Shown in pieces: positions 25,531 to 34,490 of a DNA stretch of 64,000 nucleotides. The DNA comes from Flavobacterium sp. HBTb2-11-1. Lineage in GTDB: Bacteria > Bacteroidota > Bacteroidia > Flavobacteriales > Flavobacteriaceae. A program made the translations under genes and the position numbers. Where the stretch lies: contig NZ_WUMO01000004.1 in assembly GCF_009826975.1 (NCBI RefSeq), forward strand, positions 186,001-250,000, given 5' to 3'. Below the pieces are notes generated by a model. It searched no databases. It had not been told where the DNA came from and saw nothing but the letters and a program-made list of their open reading frames with translations. How positions within the stretch are numbered: the stretch's first letter is position 1; the number at the start of each line of letters is the position of its first letter.

Positions 25531-25751
25531 TAATAATATTTTCTATTAATTAGCATATTTAGCAGTAAAAAACCATAAGGCAATTTTTACAAAAGATTTA
25601 ATTACAACCAACAGTTATATTCTATAAGCTGTATTGCCGAAAAAAAAAGCAGTTAATGCTTAATATTGCGTATCTAAGAATTTTTTCCCCCTAAAAGAAT
25701 TTTTGGATACGATTTTTACTAAAACTTAAATCTATTTTACCTACTGAATTT

Positions 25752-26156
25752 ATGCCTTTAACAATTTTTTCCGACGAGGTTAGGTTTTGTTATAAATCTA
25801 AAAACTGGCAGTATCAATTTGATGAAATCAAAGAGCTCGGACTGCTCAAAAAAAAGAGAAAATATTTTCTAGAAAATGGCGCTTTTATAGCTGTAACAAC
25901 TGTTGCGTATTATTGCATGCTGTTTTCCAATTTAATGGACTTGTATTACATTATTCCTGCGCTTTTATGCTATGCATTTATTATAATCGCCAGGTTTGGT
26001 AATAAAGACGAGTTTGTATATTTTGTTTTTGTTAAAGATATTTACCAGAATGAAATAAGAACTAAAATTGAGCCAGAAGACCGCGTGTTAATTGGCAAGC
26101 AGATCGATAGTTATTTAGATCTTCAATTTGAACGCAGTATACAAAAAACTGCTTAA
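25752..26156 (+). CDS. Hypothetical membrane protein
   Basis: 134 residues, no family recognised. The N-terminal 45 residues are soluble and charged (VRFCYKSKNWQYQFDEIKEL, KKKRKYF). Two hydrophobic helices follow at about 47-66 (IAVTTVAYYCMLFSNLM) and 70-88 (YIIPALLCYAFIIIARFG). The C-terminal tail is polar. The layout resembles small PH-like or two-TM membrane proteins of Bacteroidota. Codon use looks like its neighbours. It precedes a candidate 33-codon membrane ORF and an XRE regulator on the same strand. Confidence 0.6.
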   Translation: MPLTIFSDEVRFCYKSKNWQYQFDEIKELGLLKKKRKYFLENGAFIAVTTVAYYCMLFSNLMDLYYIIPALLCYAFIIIARFGNKDEFVYFVFVKDIYQNEIRTKIEPEDRVLIGKQIDSYLDLQFERSIQKTA

Positions 26157-26169
26157 GAAAAAATCAGAG

Positions 26170-26271
26170 ATGTTTGTATTTGATATTTTCCGTTATGATA
26201 CTTTTTTCATAATGGCAGCATTGATATATGGTTATTTTATTATCAAAAAAAGAAAATTAACAAAACGCTAA
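26170..26271 (+). CDS. Candidate small membrane protein (33 residues)
   Basis: ATG at 26170, TAA ending at 26271. The product has a short polar start (MFVFDIFRYD), one hydrophobic helix (FFIMAALIYGYFII) and a strongly basic end (KKRKLTKR), which is the layout of many small single-TM proteins with the positive end inside. It begins 13 bp after the preceding membrane protein gene. Support is only composition and position; it may be chance. Confidence 0.3.
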   Translation: MFVFDIFRYDTFFIMAALIYGYFIIKKRKLTKR

Positions 26272-26317
26272 GTCATAGTGTTCATTATGAAGTAGCTTAA
26301 CAAATACCCAAAAATAA

Positions 26318-26364
26318 GTATAGTTAAGTCGTTACAAATTAACGGCTGGCTGTTTTAACTATAC
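26318..26364 (+). promoter_or_regulatory. Nested inverted repeat abutting the XRE regulator start
   Basis: Outer perfect 10-bp arms gtatagttaa (26318-26327) and ttaactatac (26355-26364) enclose a smaller pair cgtta/taacg. The right arm ends exactly before the ATG at 26365. A candidate autoregulatory operator, or a hairpin that hides the start region. Confidence 0.5.
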
Positions 26365-26775
26365 ATGATCCCAAATCAGAATAAAATTATGGCCACAACA
26401 ATTAAAAGCAAGATTAAAAACATTAGAGAGTTAAAAAATTACACTCAGGAATATATGGCGGAAAGATTAGGTGTAACCCAAGCGGGCTACAGTAAAATTG
26501 AAAAAGGAAAAACTTCTTTGAGTTATGAAAAACTGGTTGAGATAGGGAAGATTTTAGATGTAAGCGTAGAGGATATAATTAGTTTTGATTACGACAAATA
26601 TTTTAATAGTTTCAATAAAATAAATGGAAATAATAACGGCAGTATTTTAATTAATGCCGATAACACTTCGATTATAAAAGAACTTTATGAAGATAAAATC
26701 CAATTATTAGAAAAACTGCTTTCTAGAACCGAAATAGAATTGGAACGTTATAAAGATAAATTCGGAGAACTCTAA
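26365..26775 (+). CDS. XRE-family helix-turn-helix regulator
   Basis: 136 residues if the ATG at 26365 is used, 128 from the next ATG at 26389 (MATTIKSKIKNIREL). Residues about 18-68 are a Cro/CI-type HTH: KNYTQEYMAERLGVTQAGYS, then KIEKGKTSLSYEKLVEIGK. A linker rich in Asn and Ser (FNKINGNNNGSILINADNTS) follows, then a C-terminal amphipathic helix (LYEDKIQLLEKLLSRTEIEL) likely to form a coiled coil. The targets are unknown. The inverted repeat just upstream suggests autoregulation. Confidence 0.88.
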   Translation: MIPNQNKIMATTIKSKIKNIRELKNYTQEYMAERLGVTQAGYSKIEKGKTSLSYEKLVEIGKILDVSVEDIISFDYDKYFNSFNKINGNNNGSILINADNTSIIKELYEDKIQLLEKLLSRTEIELERYKDKFGEL

Positions 26776-26861
26776 AAGTTTTAGTTTCATCTTTGTCAGA
26801 GCATAATGCTTTGACAAAGATTACTCTACAAGTGAAACTAAATAAATTTTTTGAATTGCTG

Positions 26862-27647
26862 TTAGAATAGGACTTCTTTAGCAATAATATAAAATCCCAT
26901 TATGAGAACGAACCATCCGAAAAGAGGTTTTAATTTTGTGCCGTCTATTTTTTTAGAAAGTTGGCTCCCAATAAACATGCCGATTAAAGCCATGGCTGAA
27001 ACGCTCATTAGAAAAGTATAATCTATAGGTGTTCCGATATATAAATCGCCTGCAAAACCTATTGACGAGTTTATGGTAATGATTAATAATGAAGTTCCAA
27101 CGGCTTGTTTCATTGGAAGATTAGCGAAAAAAAGAAGGGCAGGAATAATCAGAAATCCGCCGCCAGCGCCAAGAAATCCAGTTACAATTCCGACTAAGAA
27201 TCCTATTAAGCTTAGCTGCGAATAATTGGTTTCTGCTGATTTTATTTTGGGCTCATTTTTTTTAATCATTGAAATGGCCGCTGTAATCATTAAAATTGAA
27301 AAGATAATCATGATCAGAAAATCTTTTGAAACCGTATAAGAAGCGACAGAAAACAAAGTCGATGCAATTTGCGGAAAGATTACTTCGCGGATTATCAAAA
27401 TAGAAACAACCGAAGGAACCGCAAAATACAAAGCTGATTTCAGTTTTAGATTTCCCATTTTATAATGGCTGTAACTTCCAAATAACGCTGTTAATCCGAC
27501 AATAAATAAGGAATAAGAAGTCGCTTGATCGGGATTGACTTTAAATAAATAAACTAAAATTGGAATTGTCAGAATAGAACCACCGCCGCCAATTAAGCCA
27601 AGTGTGATTCCGATTATGATTGAGGCGAAAAATCCTAAATATTCCAT
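26862..27647 (-). CDS. TauE/SafE family sulfite or organosulfur exporter
   Basis: 261-residue inner-membrane permease with eight predicted TM helices and the duplicated family motif: ITLGLIGGGGSILTIPILVY in the first half and GIVTGFLGAGGGFLIIPALL in the second. Members export sulfite, sulfoacetate or related anions, or take up thiosulfate-type compounds. It is on the minus strand next to a Crp/Fnr gene (185 bp, with a palindromic repeat between), and so belongs to the sulfur-handling set of the region. The cargo is inferred from context. Confidence 0.93.
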   Translation of the reverse strand: MEYLGFFASIIIGITLGLIGGGGSILTIPILVYLFKVNPDQATSYSLFIVGLTALFGSYSHYKMGNLKLKSALYFAVPSVVSILIIREVIFPQIASTLFSVASYTVSKDFLIMIIFSILMITAAISMIKKNEPKIKSAETNYSQLSLIGFLVGIVTGFLGAGGGFLIIPALLFFANLPMKQAVGTSLLIITINSSIGFAGDLYIGTPIDYTFLMSVSAMALIGMFIGSQLSKKIDGTKLKPLFGWFVLIMGFYIIAKEVLF

Positions 27648-27719
27648 TGCATTTATTTTAATGCAAAGTTGCTTCGGAAATTAGAATTCTACAGTAACAT
27701 TTATCACAGAAGATTTTTT

Positions 27720-27827
27720 TTAGCCACGAATTCACGAATTTTATTTTTTACAATCTAAACGAAAGCAAATTAGCTAATCCGTGGAATTTAAAATAAAATT
27801 AGCGCTAATTCGTGAATTCGTGACTAA
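27720..27827. repeat. Palindromic intergenic repeat (gccacgaattcacgaatt type)
   Basis: Inverted ends ttagccacgaattcacgaat and attcgtgaattcgtgactaa (27720-27740 and 27807-27827) with a weaker inner pair (aatccgtggaattt region). No gene. The same word gccacgaatt recurs at 28475 and 7697, so this is a dispersed family in this genome. Confidence 0.7.
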
Positions 27828-27832
27828 AAACT

Positions 27833-28459
27833 TTATTTTAATAATTCAATCTGGTTTCGGTTGAGTTTGACTAGACCACGCTGTTCCATTTTTTTGAGTA
27901 ATCTGGAAACTACTTCGCGTGAAGTGTTCAATTCAGTTGCGATTTCCTGATGCGATAAATTTACTTCAGAACAGCCGCAGGCATCAGAATGTCTTTTTAA
28001 ATAAAATTCTAATCTTTCATCCATCGAACGGAAGGCAATATTATCAACTACTTCGAGAACCTCTTCAAAACGACTTCGATAGGTTTCGATAACAAATTCG
28101 TACCAAGAACGGTGTTCCATCATCCATTTGTCCATCAATTGCAGCGGAATCATCATCACGGTAACATCTTCGACCACTTTTGCCATAATCTGGCTTTTTT
28201 CGCTTTTTGCCGTGCAGATCATCGATATGGCACAGGCTTGTCCAGGCTGCAGGTAATACATTAAAAACTCTCCGCCATCTTCGCCTTCGCGATAGATTTT
28301 AATTTTTCCTTTAATAATCAGAACTGTATTTTTAATGTACTGTCCGGTACGCATTAAAATGGTTCCGGCTTCAAAATCCTGAAGGCTTCCGTTTTCTTCA
28401 ATCGTAGCGATAAGTTCGTTAGAGAAATTAGGAAATATGGTTTTTAATGATTGTTGCAT
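27833..28459 (-). CDS. Crp/Fnr family transcriptional regulator
   Basis: 208 residues from the ATG at 28459 (MQQSLKTIFPNFSNELIATI); the frame extending to 28498 is repeat DNA. The N-terminal cyclic-nucleotide-binding-like barrel includes GTILMRTGQYIKNTVLIIKG and FLMYYLQPGQACAISM. The long dimer helix follows, then a winged HTH with LSHQEIATELNTSREVVSRLL and KKMEQRGLVKLNRNQ. No Fnr-type Cys cluster is seen at the N-terminus, although Cys occurs in ICTAKS and SDACGCSEVN. In other Bacteroidota such regulators accompany MBL-rhodanese and YeeE genes; control of the sulfur genes here is inference. Confidence 0.93.
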   Translation of the reverse strand: MQQSLKTIFPNFSNELIATIEENGSLQDFEAGTILMRTGQYIKNTVLIIKGKIKIYREGEDGGEFLMYYLQPGQACAISMICTAKSEKSQIMAKVVEDVTVMMIPLQLMDKWMMEHRSWYEFVIETYRSRFEEVLEVVDNIAFRSMDERLEFYLKRHSDACGCSEVNLSHQEIATELNTSREVVSRLLKKMEQRGLVKLNRNQIELLK

Positions 28460-28474
28460 TGTGTGTTTTTTTTT

Positions 28475-28532
28475 GCCACGAATTGCACGAATTGCCACTA
28501 ATGAATTCGTGAGAATTGGTGCAATTTGTGGC
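28475..28532. repeat. Palindromic intergenic repeat (gccacgaatt type)
   Basis: Ends gccacgaattgcac and gtgcaatttgtggc pair with one mismatch; an inner attcgtga word gives a partial second stem. The rest of the 361-bp gap up to 28820 is AT-rich promoter-like sequence with no other structure recognised. Confidence 0.65.
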
Positions 28533-28820
28533 TAATATATTTGTCAAAATCGAATTAAAAAATGTATTTGATTACAAAGATAATGGTTTGAAATGGGAAT
28601 AATTGTCAGAAAACTAGATTTATGAGTAATTCTGTGTAAATGAAGAAATCCCATTTTCTATCGATTTTGTAGGCTGAATTTTTAAAAATAGTAACTAAAT
28701 TTGTAATTCACTGATTATAATACTTTCTCTAAAACGTTTTCTGAGAATAATAATCGAAATCGCATTTGGTACGTTTTTTATATATAGAAACGTCGTAATT
28801 TTACAAAAACACATTTTACT

Positions 28821-29132
28821 ATGAATTTATCACAAGAAGATTGGCTTGCTCAGTTACAGGCTGACGAAAATGCAGTTATACTTGATGTAAGAACTGAAGA
28901 CGAATTTAATGACGGATACATTGAGAATGCTCTAAACATTGATATCAATAAAGGGCAGGCATTTATCTATGAAATAGAAGAATTAGACAAAAATAAAAAT
29001 TATTACGTATACTGTCGTTCTGGGGCGAGAAGTGCAAAAGCATGTCAGATAATGAACGAATTAGGTATCGAAAATGCCTACAATCTGCTTGGAGGAATCC
29101 TAGATTGGGAAGGTGAAACAGTACAACCATAA
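28821..29132 (+). CDS. Single-domain rhodanese-like protein
   Basis: 103-residue sulfur-transfer protein. The CH2A motif VILDVRTEDEFNDGYIENAL and the active-site loop YVYCRSGARS with C65 are intact, followed by NAYNLLGGILDWEGE. The six-residue loop of GlpE/PspE type points to a sulfur rather than phosphate substrate. Cytoplasmic: no signal peptide. Divergent from the Crp/Fnr gene with 361 bp between, so the shared region may hold its binding site. A terminator follows. Confidence 0.95.
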   Translation: MNLSQEDWLAQLQADENAVILDVRTEDEFNDGYIENALNIDINKGQAFIYEIEELDKNKNYYVYCRSGARSAKACQIMNELGIENAYNLLGGILDWEGETVQP

Positions 29133-29138
29133 AAGAAG

Positions 29139-29167
29139 AAGAGGCAATAAAAAAGCCTCTTTTTTCT
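29139..29167 (+). terminator. Terminator after the rhodanese gene
   Basis: A 7-bp stem (aagaggc and gcctctt) around a nine-base A-rich loop is followed by a T run, starting 7 bp past the stop codon. Confidence 0.8.
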
Positions 29168-29207
29168 TTTGAAAATAGAATTACCAGACCATTAAACAAA
29201 CCAAATT

Positions 29208-30788
29208 ATGAGTTTTATACCAGAAGAATATCAGATTAATGCGCTGATAAATCAAGATACTTATCTTGTAAATGGAGAATTGAAACAATGGACAGGGCAA
29301 ACCACACCTGTGTTTTCTACTATTTCTTCAACAGAAAAATATACGCCAACCTTATTAGGATCTATTCCTTTTATGGGAGAAAAAGAAGCAGCAGAAGTTG
29401 TCGAAGCTGCTACCAATGCATACGATATGGGGCAAGGTTTATGGCCGACTATGAAAGTAGTGGATCGTATTAAATGTATGGAAAAATTTGTGAAGCAAAT
29501 GAAAGAAACCCGCGAAGAAGTGGTAAAATACTTAATGTGGGAAATCGGAAAATCATTGGGAGATTCGCAAAAAGAATTCGACAGAACAGTAGAGTATATT
29601 TACGATACTATTGCAAGCTACAAAGAATTAAACGGACGCAGTTCGCACTTTGAAAAAGTTCAGGGAGTAAACGCTATGATTCGTCGTGGACCTCTTGGAG
29701 TTGTACTTTGTCTTGGGCCATATAATTATCCTTTAAATGAAACTTTCTCATTGCTGATTCCAGCTTTGATTATGGGAAATACTGTAATCTTCAAACCTGC
29801 TAAACACGGTGTTTTATGTATTTCGCCATTGTTGGAAGCTTTCAGAAGCAGTTTTCCAAAAGGGGTAATTAATATTGTTTACGGTAGAGGACGTGAAGTA
29901 GCTTCTCCGATTATGAAATCTGGAAAAATTGATGTTTTAGCATTAATCGGAAACAGTAAATCGGCGATTGCTTTACAAGATCAGCACCCAAACAAAAACA
30001 GATTACGTCTAATTTTAGGTTTAGAAGCAAAAAATCCAGCGATTATTCTTCCAGATGCCGATTTAGATTTGGCTATTCAAGAATGTATTACAGGAAGTTT
30101 GTCTTTTAACGGTCAGCGTTGTACAGCATTGAAAGTTTTATATGTTCACGAATCTATTAGAGAAGAATTCAATAAACGTTTTGCAGAGAAAGTAGACAGT
30201 TTGGTTTTCGGAAATCCGTGGGAAAAAGGAGTTTCTTTAACACCGCTTCCAGAAACAGATAAGCCAAAATATATTCAAGGATTAATTGATGATGCTGTTC
30301 ATAAAGGAGCAAAAGTGATCAATGAAAAAGGAGGAAAACATACTGATAATTATATTTTCCCTGCAGTTCTTTATCCAGTAAACAAAGAAATGCGTGTGTA
30401 TCATGAAGAGCAGTTTGGGCCAGTTGTTCCTGTGCTTTCTTTCAAAGATATTAAAGAACCATTGAAAGATATGGCAGAATCAAATTACGGTCAGCAAGTA
30501 AGTTTGTTTGGTAAAGACATCAAAACTCTTGCTCCGCTAATTGATGCTTTGGTAAATTTAGTTTGTAGAGTAAACCTCAACAGTTCTTGCCAGAGAGGTC
30601 CAGATGCTTTCCCTTTTACAGGAAGAAAAGATTCTGCAGTAGGAACTTTGAGTATTCCAGATGCTTTGCGTTCATTCTCAATCCGTACGTTTGTAGCTTC
30701 AAAAGATATCGATTATAATAATGAGATTCTGCAGGAATTGCTTAATAGCAAAGAATCGAATTTTATTAATACAGATTATATTTTGTAG
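29208..30788 (+). CDS. gapN: NADP-dependent non-phosphorylating glyceraldehyde-3-phosphate dehydrogenase
   Basis: Aldehyde dehydrogenase superfamily, 526 residues, oxidising glyceraldehyde 3-phosphate directly to 3-phosphoglycerate with NADPH formation and no ATP. Catalytic residues: N173 in [11 protein letters not shown]273 in [11 protein letters not shown], and C305 in [11 protein letters not shown]. The GQRCTA active-site sequence and the [21 protein letters not shown]-terminal motif are GapN-specific rather than general ALDH. Monocistronic between two terminators. It offers a bypass of GAPDH/PGK and a source of NADPH. Confidence 0.95.
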   Translation: MSFIPEEYQINALINQDTYLVNGELKQWTGQTTPVFSTISSTEKYTPTLLGSIPFMGEKEAAEVVEAATNAYDMGQGLWPTMKVVDRIKCMEKFVKQMKETREEVVKYLMWEIGKSLGDSQKEFDRTVEYIYDTIASYKELNGRSSHFEKVQGVNAMIRRGPLGVVLCLGPYNYPLNETFSLLIPALIMGNTVIFKPAKHGVLCISPLLEAFRSSFPKGVINIVYGRGREVASPIMKSGKIDVLALIGNSKSAIALQDQHPNKNRLRLILGLEAKNPAIILPDADLDLAIQECITGSLSFNGQRCTALKVLYVHESIREEFNKRFAEKVDSLVFGNPWEKGVSLTPLPETDKPKYIQGLIDDAVHKGAKVINEKGGKHTDNYIFPAVLYPVNKEMRVYHEEQFGPVVPVLSFKDIKEPLKDMAESNYGQQVSLFGKDIKTLAPLIDALVNLVCRVNLNSSCQRGPDAFPFTGRKDSAVGTLSIPDALRSFSIRTFVASKDIDYNNEILQELLNSKESNFINTDYIL

Positions 30789-30817
30789 TCATCAAGGTTA
30801 TATATTAATTGTAGATG

Positions 30818-30850
30818 CCGTTTGTTGCTTTTGGTGACAAACGGTTTTTC
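30818..30850 (+). terminator. Terminator after gapN
   Basis: Stem ccgtttgt (30818-30825) and acaaacgg (30837-30844), loop about 11 bases, followed by a T-rich tract; about 30 bp after the gapN stop. Confidence 0.85.
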
Positions 30851-30857
30851 TTTTCTT

Positions 30858-30895
30858 GTGAAAAAGTGAAAAGTGAAAAGTGAAAAGTGAAAAGT
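30858..30895. repeat. Short tandem repeat, unit gtgaaaa
   Basis: Five consecutive units of gtgaaaa (first with one extra A). The sequence downstream (tttcacattttacatttcac, 30945-30964) is roughly its inverse, so the two could form a long weak hairpin ahead of the M1 peptidase promoter region. Confidence 0.7.
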
Positions 30896-31056
30896 AAGAG
30901 GTTTGAAGTATAATAAGATTTTTACATCTCACAACTTACATTTCACATTTTACATTTCACAATTAACAATTTACAATTAATAACTAAATTTGTAACATTA
31001 TTTTAAAAAAGCAGTCTTAGTTATATACCAAACAATTTAAAGACCTAAGAATCATT

Positions 31057-32934
31057 ATGAAAAAGAGATTTTTGCAATTTGCATTAATAGCATTTGTTCT
31101 TTTTGCCCAAGATACTATTGCTCAAGAGCTTTATATGCCGAGAAATATAAAAAAAGCCTACGAAAACGGAACACGTTCTAAAGACGGGAAACCTGGCGTA
31201 AACTATTGGCAGAACCGCGGAAAATATAATATGGAAATTTCTGTTGATCCTAAAACCAGATTGGTTTCAGGCACAGAAACTATTATTTACGAGAACAATA
31301 GCAAGGATACGCTAAGAAATTTAGTTATCCGTTTTGTAAATAATCTTCATAAACCCACTTCGTCTCGAGGAAGCGATGTAAGCAGCGATTTTTTAAGCGA
31401 CGGATTGACGATTACTTCATTAAAGATAGAAAATGAAGTCTATAAAGAAGATGCTAAAAATTGGGGAACAGTTGGGAATGTAAAATTGCAAAAACCGATT
31501 CTACCACGTTCAAAAACCACTATAAATATTGAGTGGAATTATCCTTTGTCTAAAGAGAGCGGAAGAGAAGGTCAGATTGACGAAACTACTTTCTTTGTAG
31601 CTTATAGCTATCCGAGAGTTTCGGTTTTTGACGATTACAATGGTTGGGACAGATTGCCGCACACCGACCGTCAGGAATTCTATAATGACTTTAACGATTA
31701 TGTTTTTTTTGTAAAAGCACCAAAAAATTATGTGGTTTACGCAACTGGTGATTTATTAAATCCAGATGAGGTTTTACAGCCAGAATTTGCATCGCGTTTG
31801 AAGAAATCTTATACAACAGATGAAATTTTGCATATCGCTAACGAGCAAGAAATGAAAAGCGGTATCGTAACCAAACAGTACGATTGGAATGTTTGGAAAT
31901 TTGAAGCTAAAAATATCACAGATGTATGTTTTGGTCTAAGTGACCATTATTTATGGGATGCCAGCAGTGTAATTGTAGACAAGAAAACAAATCGACGCGC
32001 GAGTATTCAGGCGGCTTACGATATTAAAGGAACAGACTTTGTAAATTCTGTAAAAAACAATCAATATGCTTTAGATTGGTTTTCTAATAATTGGCCAGGA
32101 GTTCCTTACCCGTTTTCTAAGATGACGGCTTTTCAAGGTTTTGCTGATATGGAATACCCTATGATGTGCAACGACTCACAAATGGGAGATCCTGTTTTTG
32201 CGCAATTAGTCCAAGATCACGAAGTAGCACATACTTATTTCCCTTTTTATATGGGAATTAATGAAACGCGTTATGCTTTTATGGACGAAGGATGGGCAAC
32301 AACTTTCGAATATTTAATCGGGATTGCTGAGCATGGAAAAGAGGCCGCAGATAACTTTTATAAAGAATTCAGAGTAAAGCAATATATAAACGACCGATCT
32401 TCAGAAGAAGATCAGCCTATTATCACAATGTCTACACAGGTTTCTGGAGCAGGATACGGAAATAATTCTTATGGAAAAGCTTCTCTTTCTTATCTGGCTC
32501 TGAAAGATTTATTGGGCGACGACTTATTCAAAAAAGCTTTGCATTATTATATGGATACCTGGAATGGAAAACATCCAATTCCGTGGGATTATTTTAATTC
32601 ATTTAATACCTCAACAGGTAAAAATTTAAATTGGTTTTTTAATAATTGGTTCTTTACCAACAATTATTTAGATATCGCAGTAAAAGGTATTTCTGCTGAC
32701 AAGAAAATGATAACAGTAGAAAACATTGGAGGTTTTGCCATTCCGTTTGACGTTGTAATTACTTACGCTGATAAATCGAAAGTAATCTTACATCAAACAC
32801 CAGCAATTTGGGAAAAAAATCAGAAAACGGCTAAAATCATTTTGAAAAGCACAAAAAAAATACTGCAAATTCAGCTGGATGGGGGGATTTTTATGGATGC
32901 AACGCCAGAAAACAATGTTTTACTTGTTAAATAG
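31057..32934 (+). CDS. M1 family metallopeptidase (secreted aminopeptidase)
   Basis: 625 residues with a signal peptide (LIAFVLFAQDTIAQ, cleaved near IAQ). Gluzincin zinc site: HEVAH at 388-392 and the third ligand E411 in FMDEGWATTF, an exact HExxH-x18-E arrangement. An exopeptidase-type motif is seen as GFADMEYPMM near 370, in place of the canonical GAMEN, so substrate choice may differ from classical aminopeptidase N. A C-terminal beta-rich region ends the protein with no type IX secretion domain recognised. Probably periplasmic or outer surface. Confidence 0.93.
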   Translation: MKKRFLQFALIAFVLFAQDTIAQELYMPRNIKKAYENGTRSKDGKPGVNYWQNRGKYNMEISVDPKTRLVSGTETIIYENNSKDTLRNLVIRFVNNLHKPTSSRGSDVSSDFLSDGLTITSLKIENEVYKEDAKNWGTVGNVKLQKPILPRSKTTINIEWNYPLSKESGREGQIDETTFFVAYSYPRVSVFDDYNGWDRLPHTDRQEFYNDFNDYVFFVKAPKNYVVYATGDLLNPDEVLQPEFASRLKKSYTTDEILHIANEQEMKSGIVTKQYDWNVWKFEAKNITDVCFGLSDHYLWDASSVIVDKKTNRRASIQAAYDIKGTDFVNSVKNNQYALDWFSNNWPGVPYPFSKMTAFQGFADMEYPMMCNDSQMGDPVFAQLVQDHEVAHTYFPFYMGINETRYAFMDEGWATTFEYLIGIAEHGKEAADNFYKEFRVKQYINDRSSEEDQPIITMSTQVSGAGYGNNSYGKASLSYLALKDLLGDDLFKKALHYYMDTWNGKHPIPWDYFNSFNTSTGKNLNWFFNNWFFTNNYLDIAVKGISADKKMITVENIGGFAIPFDVVITYADKSKVILHQTPAIWEKNQKTAKIILKSTKKILQIQLDGGIFMDATPENNVLLVK

Positions 32935-33098
32935 ATTGGGTTATTATTAATAAATTTGTTAACAATGTTGTGTTGTATTTAATAAAATAACATTGTTTGT
33001 TTTGAATCATTAATAATAATCAAAAATACGGAAAACCGTAAATGAATTTCTTTAAAAAAGATTAGGTTTGTGAAATAATAAAAAACCTACAAAATTTA

Positions 33099-33713
33099 AT
33101 GAAAAAAACATTTGCACTGATTGTATTACTAAGTACATTCAAGTTCTTTGGACAGAATGACCAAAAAACAGCATTTCAAAAAAGCAAATATGAATTAGCT
33201 GTTTCTTACTACAAAAAAGCCGAGTTTGTAAAAGCGATCGACTTATTTTCTTTAGCAGCAAAGATTAAACCAGACAATGAAATTGGAAAAGATGCTGTAA
33301 ATAAAGTGGATACTTTACGTAGCCTTTTGAGAAAAGAAATTTTAAGCCAAGCCATTGGAACTTGGAAGCGAACAGGGAATCAGCCAGTTTGGTCTGCAGC
33401 TACGGCAGATAATGCCAATCAATCTAGTTTTGACGAATTAATTGAGATCAAAGAAAATGAAATAGCGTTTTATGAAGTAGACAAAAAAACAAAAGTAAAG
33501 AAACTTCTAAAAACAGAGAATTTAGTTTATAATGATGCAAACTGCACTGCATCAGTATTCTCAGAAATCATCCTTTCAGACGGAACAATTTGGAACTGTA
33601 GTCTAAATGATAAAGGAAACATATTGCATGTAGTAAATGTGGCAGTAAAAACAGAAGAAGGAATACGAAAGATAAATAATGATAACGAAGAAAGTTATTA
33701 CGTTAAGATCTAA
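33099..33713 (+). CDS. Secreted TPR-containing hypothetical protein
   Basis: 204 residues. Signal peptide (FALIVLLSTFKFFGQ) cleaved after FGQ. Residues about 24-60 read YELAVSYYKKAEFVKAIDLF, one to two TPR units. The rest is a beta-rich domain beginning AIGTWKRTGNQPVW, with a GTWKRTGN start reminiscent of lipocalin-like proteins. The function is unknown. It is followed by a terminator shared with the convergent porin-like gene. Confidence 0.6.
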   Translation: MKKTFALIVLLSTFKFFGQNDQKTAFQKSKYELAVSYYKKAEFVKAIDLFSLAAKIKPDNEIGKDAVNKVDTLRSLLRKEILSQAIGTWKRTGNQPVWSAATADNANQSSFDELIEIKENEIAFYEVDKKTKVKKLLKTENLVYNDANCTASVFSEIILSDGTIWNCSLNDKGNILHVVNVAVKTEEGIRKINNDNEESYYVKI

Positions 33714-33744
33714 AAAAAGGGAATCATTTGATTCCCTTTTTTTT
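33712..33744. terminator. Bidirectional terminator between convergent genes
   Basis: Stem gggaatca and tgattccc flanked by A7 on the left and a T run on the right, so it works in both directions. Lies directly at the stop of the TPR protein gene and 10 bp from the end of the porin-like gene. Confidence 0.88.
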
Positions 33745-33754
33745 GTTTTATGTT

Positions 33755-34318
33755 TTATAAAAATTTAAATCCAAGTGAAAGGCTAGTTATTCCAGTTTTA
33801 ATTTCTCCACCAGAAGCATCGATATCAGTTAATCCAGCAAGATATCTTACATCAAACGTAAGTCTCCAGACATCAACTCCAACACCTCCAAGCACACTGT
33901 GATTGTTTCTTTCAAATGCTATATGATTTAGATTATTGCTTGGGTTTATGTCCGAATAATTCTTCCAATTGTACCCCGCAAAAACTCTCACATTTCCTAT
34001 TTTTCCAAGCGGAATAATTTTAAAACCGGCGATTAAAGTAGCATCAGTACCAGACAATTTAAATTCGGTTTCTCCAACTCCATCTTGAAAAACGCTGAAA
34101 TTAGTTTGAGCATAGCCAAATTCGCCCTGTGCATAAAAAACAGTAAGGTTTACTCGAGCAAAAGCGGCAAAACCAATTCCTGTATTGGTATGGTCGGAGC
34201 TAAAGTTTTTTGCATCAACAGAAGTAATATTGGTCGAAAACTGCGGTCCAACTTGTATTAATTGCGCAAATCCATTTACACAAAAACATAAAAATGCTGC
34301 TAAAAAGAATTTTTTCAT
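33755..34318 (-). CDS. Outer-membrane beta-barrel protein (porin family)
   Basis: 187 residues from the ATG at 34318 (MKKFFLAAFLCFCVNGFAQ), with a signal peptide ending GFAQ. Alternating hydrophobic and polar strands through the mature part (IGFAAFARVNLTVFYAQGEF, GVGVDVWRLTFDVRYLAGL) and a final strand TSLSLGFKFL ending in an aromatic-Leu are typical of eight-stranded OmpX-like barrels in Bacteroidota. The ligand or role is unknown. Convergent with the preceding gene. Confidence 0.85.
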   Translation of the reverse strand: MKKFFLAAFLCFCVNGFAQLIQVGPQFSTNITSVDAKNFSSDHTNTGIGFAAFARVNLTVFYAQGEFGYAQTNFSVFQDGVGETEFKLSGTDATLIAGFKIIPLGKIGNVRVFAGYNWKNYSDINPSNNLNHIAFERNNHSVLGGVGVDVWRLTFDVRYLAGLTDIDASGGEIKTGITSLSLGFKFL

Positions 34319-34490
34319 AAGGATCTTATTTGATTTTGGTAGCATAAAAATAAACATAATTGATTAGAATTGAACGATTTGTCTGATTTATTTTCTTGTA
34401 AAGTTTTGATAGCTAGATCTGTTCGTTTTTTGAGTTTGCTTTCCTAATCAGATTAAAATGAGTTATTTTTGAAAAGATTTTATAAAAGTT

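Noticed and set aside
30858..30895. Tandem gtgaaaa units as a CRISPR array
   Set aside because: Units are 7 bp with no unique spacers and no cas genes lie in the window. The same applies to the 14-bp repeats at 61343-61384.
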